13,280 nucleotides of DNA from Bdellovibrionales bacterium (GTDB lineage Bacteria; Myxococcota; XYA12-FULL-58-9; SYDY01), in assembly GCA_005801425.1 (NCBI GenBank), contig SYDY01000118.1, positions 1 through 13,280 on the forward strand. Direction: 5' to 3'. The position numbers and the translations under genes were made by a program. The first letter of the stretch is position 1, and each line of letters starts with the position of its first letter. The notes beneath the pieces are model-generated. The model was given only the letters and a program-made list of their open reading frames with translations. It was not told where the DNA came from and did not search any database. This document shows positions 13,219 to 13,280 of the stretch, piece by piece.

Positions 13219-13280
13219 GTAGGGGCGGTTCGTGAACCGCCCTTGCGGCGCTTGCATTATTAAAGGGCGGTTCACGAACC
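13219..13280. repeat. REPIN-like element upstream of apbE, cut by window end
   Basis: The left unit (13219-13242) runs GTAGGGGCGGTTC, GT, GAACCGCCC. After a 22-base spacer the right unit begins GGGCGGTTCACGAACC and is cut by the window end; by analogy it should finish with CGCCCCTAC just outside. It lies 12 bp before the apbE start codon and leaves only the Shine-Dalgarno sequence between. Together with 12090-12160 it brackets apbE. Confidence 0.83.

Noticed and set aside
13207-13275. N-terminal extension of ApbE up to 13275
   Set aside because: Most of the extra residues are REPIN translation; the ATG at 13206 has a good ribosome binding site and leaves a normal membrane anchor near the N-terminus.

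Overview
The window looks like a piece of a Gram-negative, proteobacterial-type chromosome of medium GC. The evidence is a primary sigma factor with an acidic region 1.1 and a long spacer between regions 1.2 and 2.1, a YggX-type protein, release factor 3 and a periplasm-facing ApbE. The RpoD region 1.2 wording and the multi-PAS kinases remind me of deltaproteobacterial or Bdellovibrionota-like lineages, but this is an impression, not a placement. No rRNA, tRNA, CRISPR array, transposase or integrase was seen.

Layout. (1) 1-3567, core genes: the 5' part of rpoD (minus strand, cut by the window edge), yggX (minus) and prfC (plus, divergent from yggX). (2) 3568-7727, an accessory block of five genes without clear housekeeping relatives. 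A GNAT-fold protein with a disordered N-terminus sits between the real 3' end of prfC and a second, diverged copy of the last 17 prfC codons. Next comes an unrecognised 322-residue protein. Converging on it is a tight three-gene minus-strand operon whose products all have a coiled-coil stretch followed by a C-terminal or near-C-terminal membrane hairpin; the last one also carries a RING/U-box-like domain, unusual for a bacterium. (3) 7851-7964, a cluster of REP/REPIN-like palindromes. (4) 7988-11608, two co-translated sensor kinases (PAS-PAS-PAS-HisKA_2, then a REC-PAS-HisKA-HATPase-REC hybrid) with no DNA-binding output in view. (5) 11779-13206, a small three-helix membrane protein and apbE, with apbE bracketed by two more REPIN-like elements.

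How the parts may work together. The sigma factor, RF3 and YggX genes are general cell machinery and mark the ancestral chromosome. The 50-bp direct repeat of the prfC tail suggests that the GNAT gene arrived by insertion at the 3' end of prfC, and the displaced tail may now supply the promoter of the next gene. The GNAT protein, the unknown protein and the coiled-coil/hairpin operon with a ubiquitin-ligase-like domain together suggest an effector-like or host-interaction island, perhaps in a host-associated or predatory bacterium; this is inference. The two kinases probably form one phosphorelay. A single REPIN family is spread through the right half and touches gene boundaries: it supplies the stop codon of apbE and gives rise to misleading N-terminal extensions and false ORFs.
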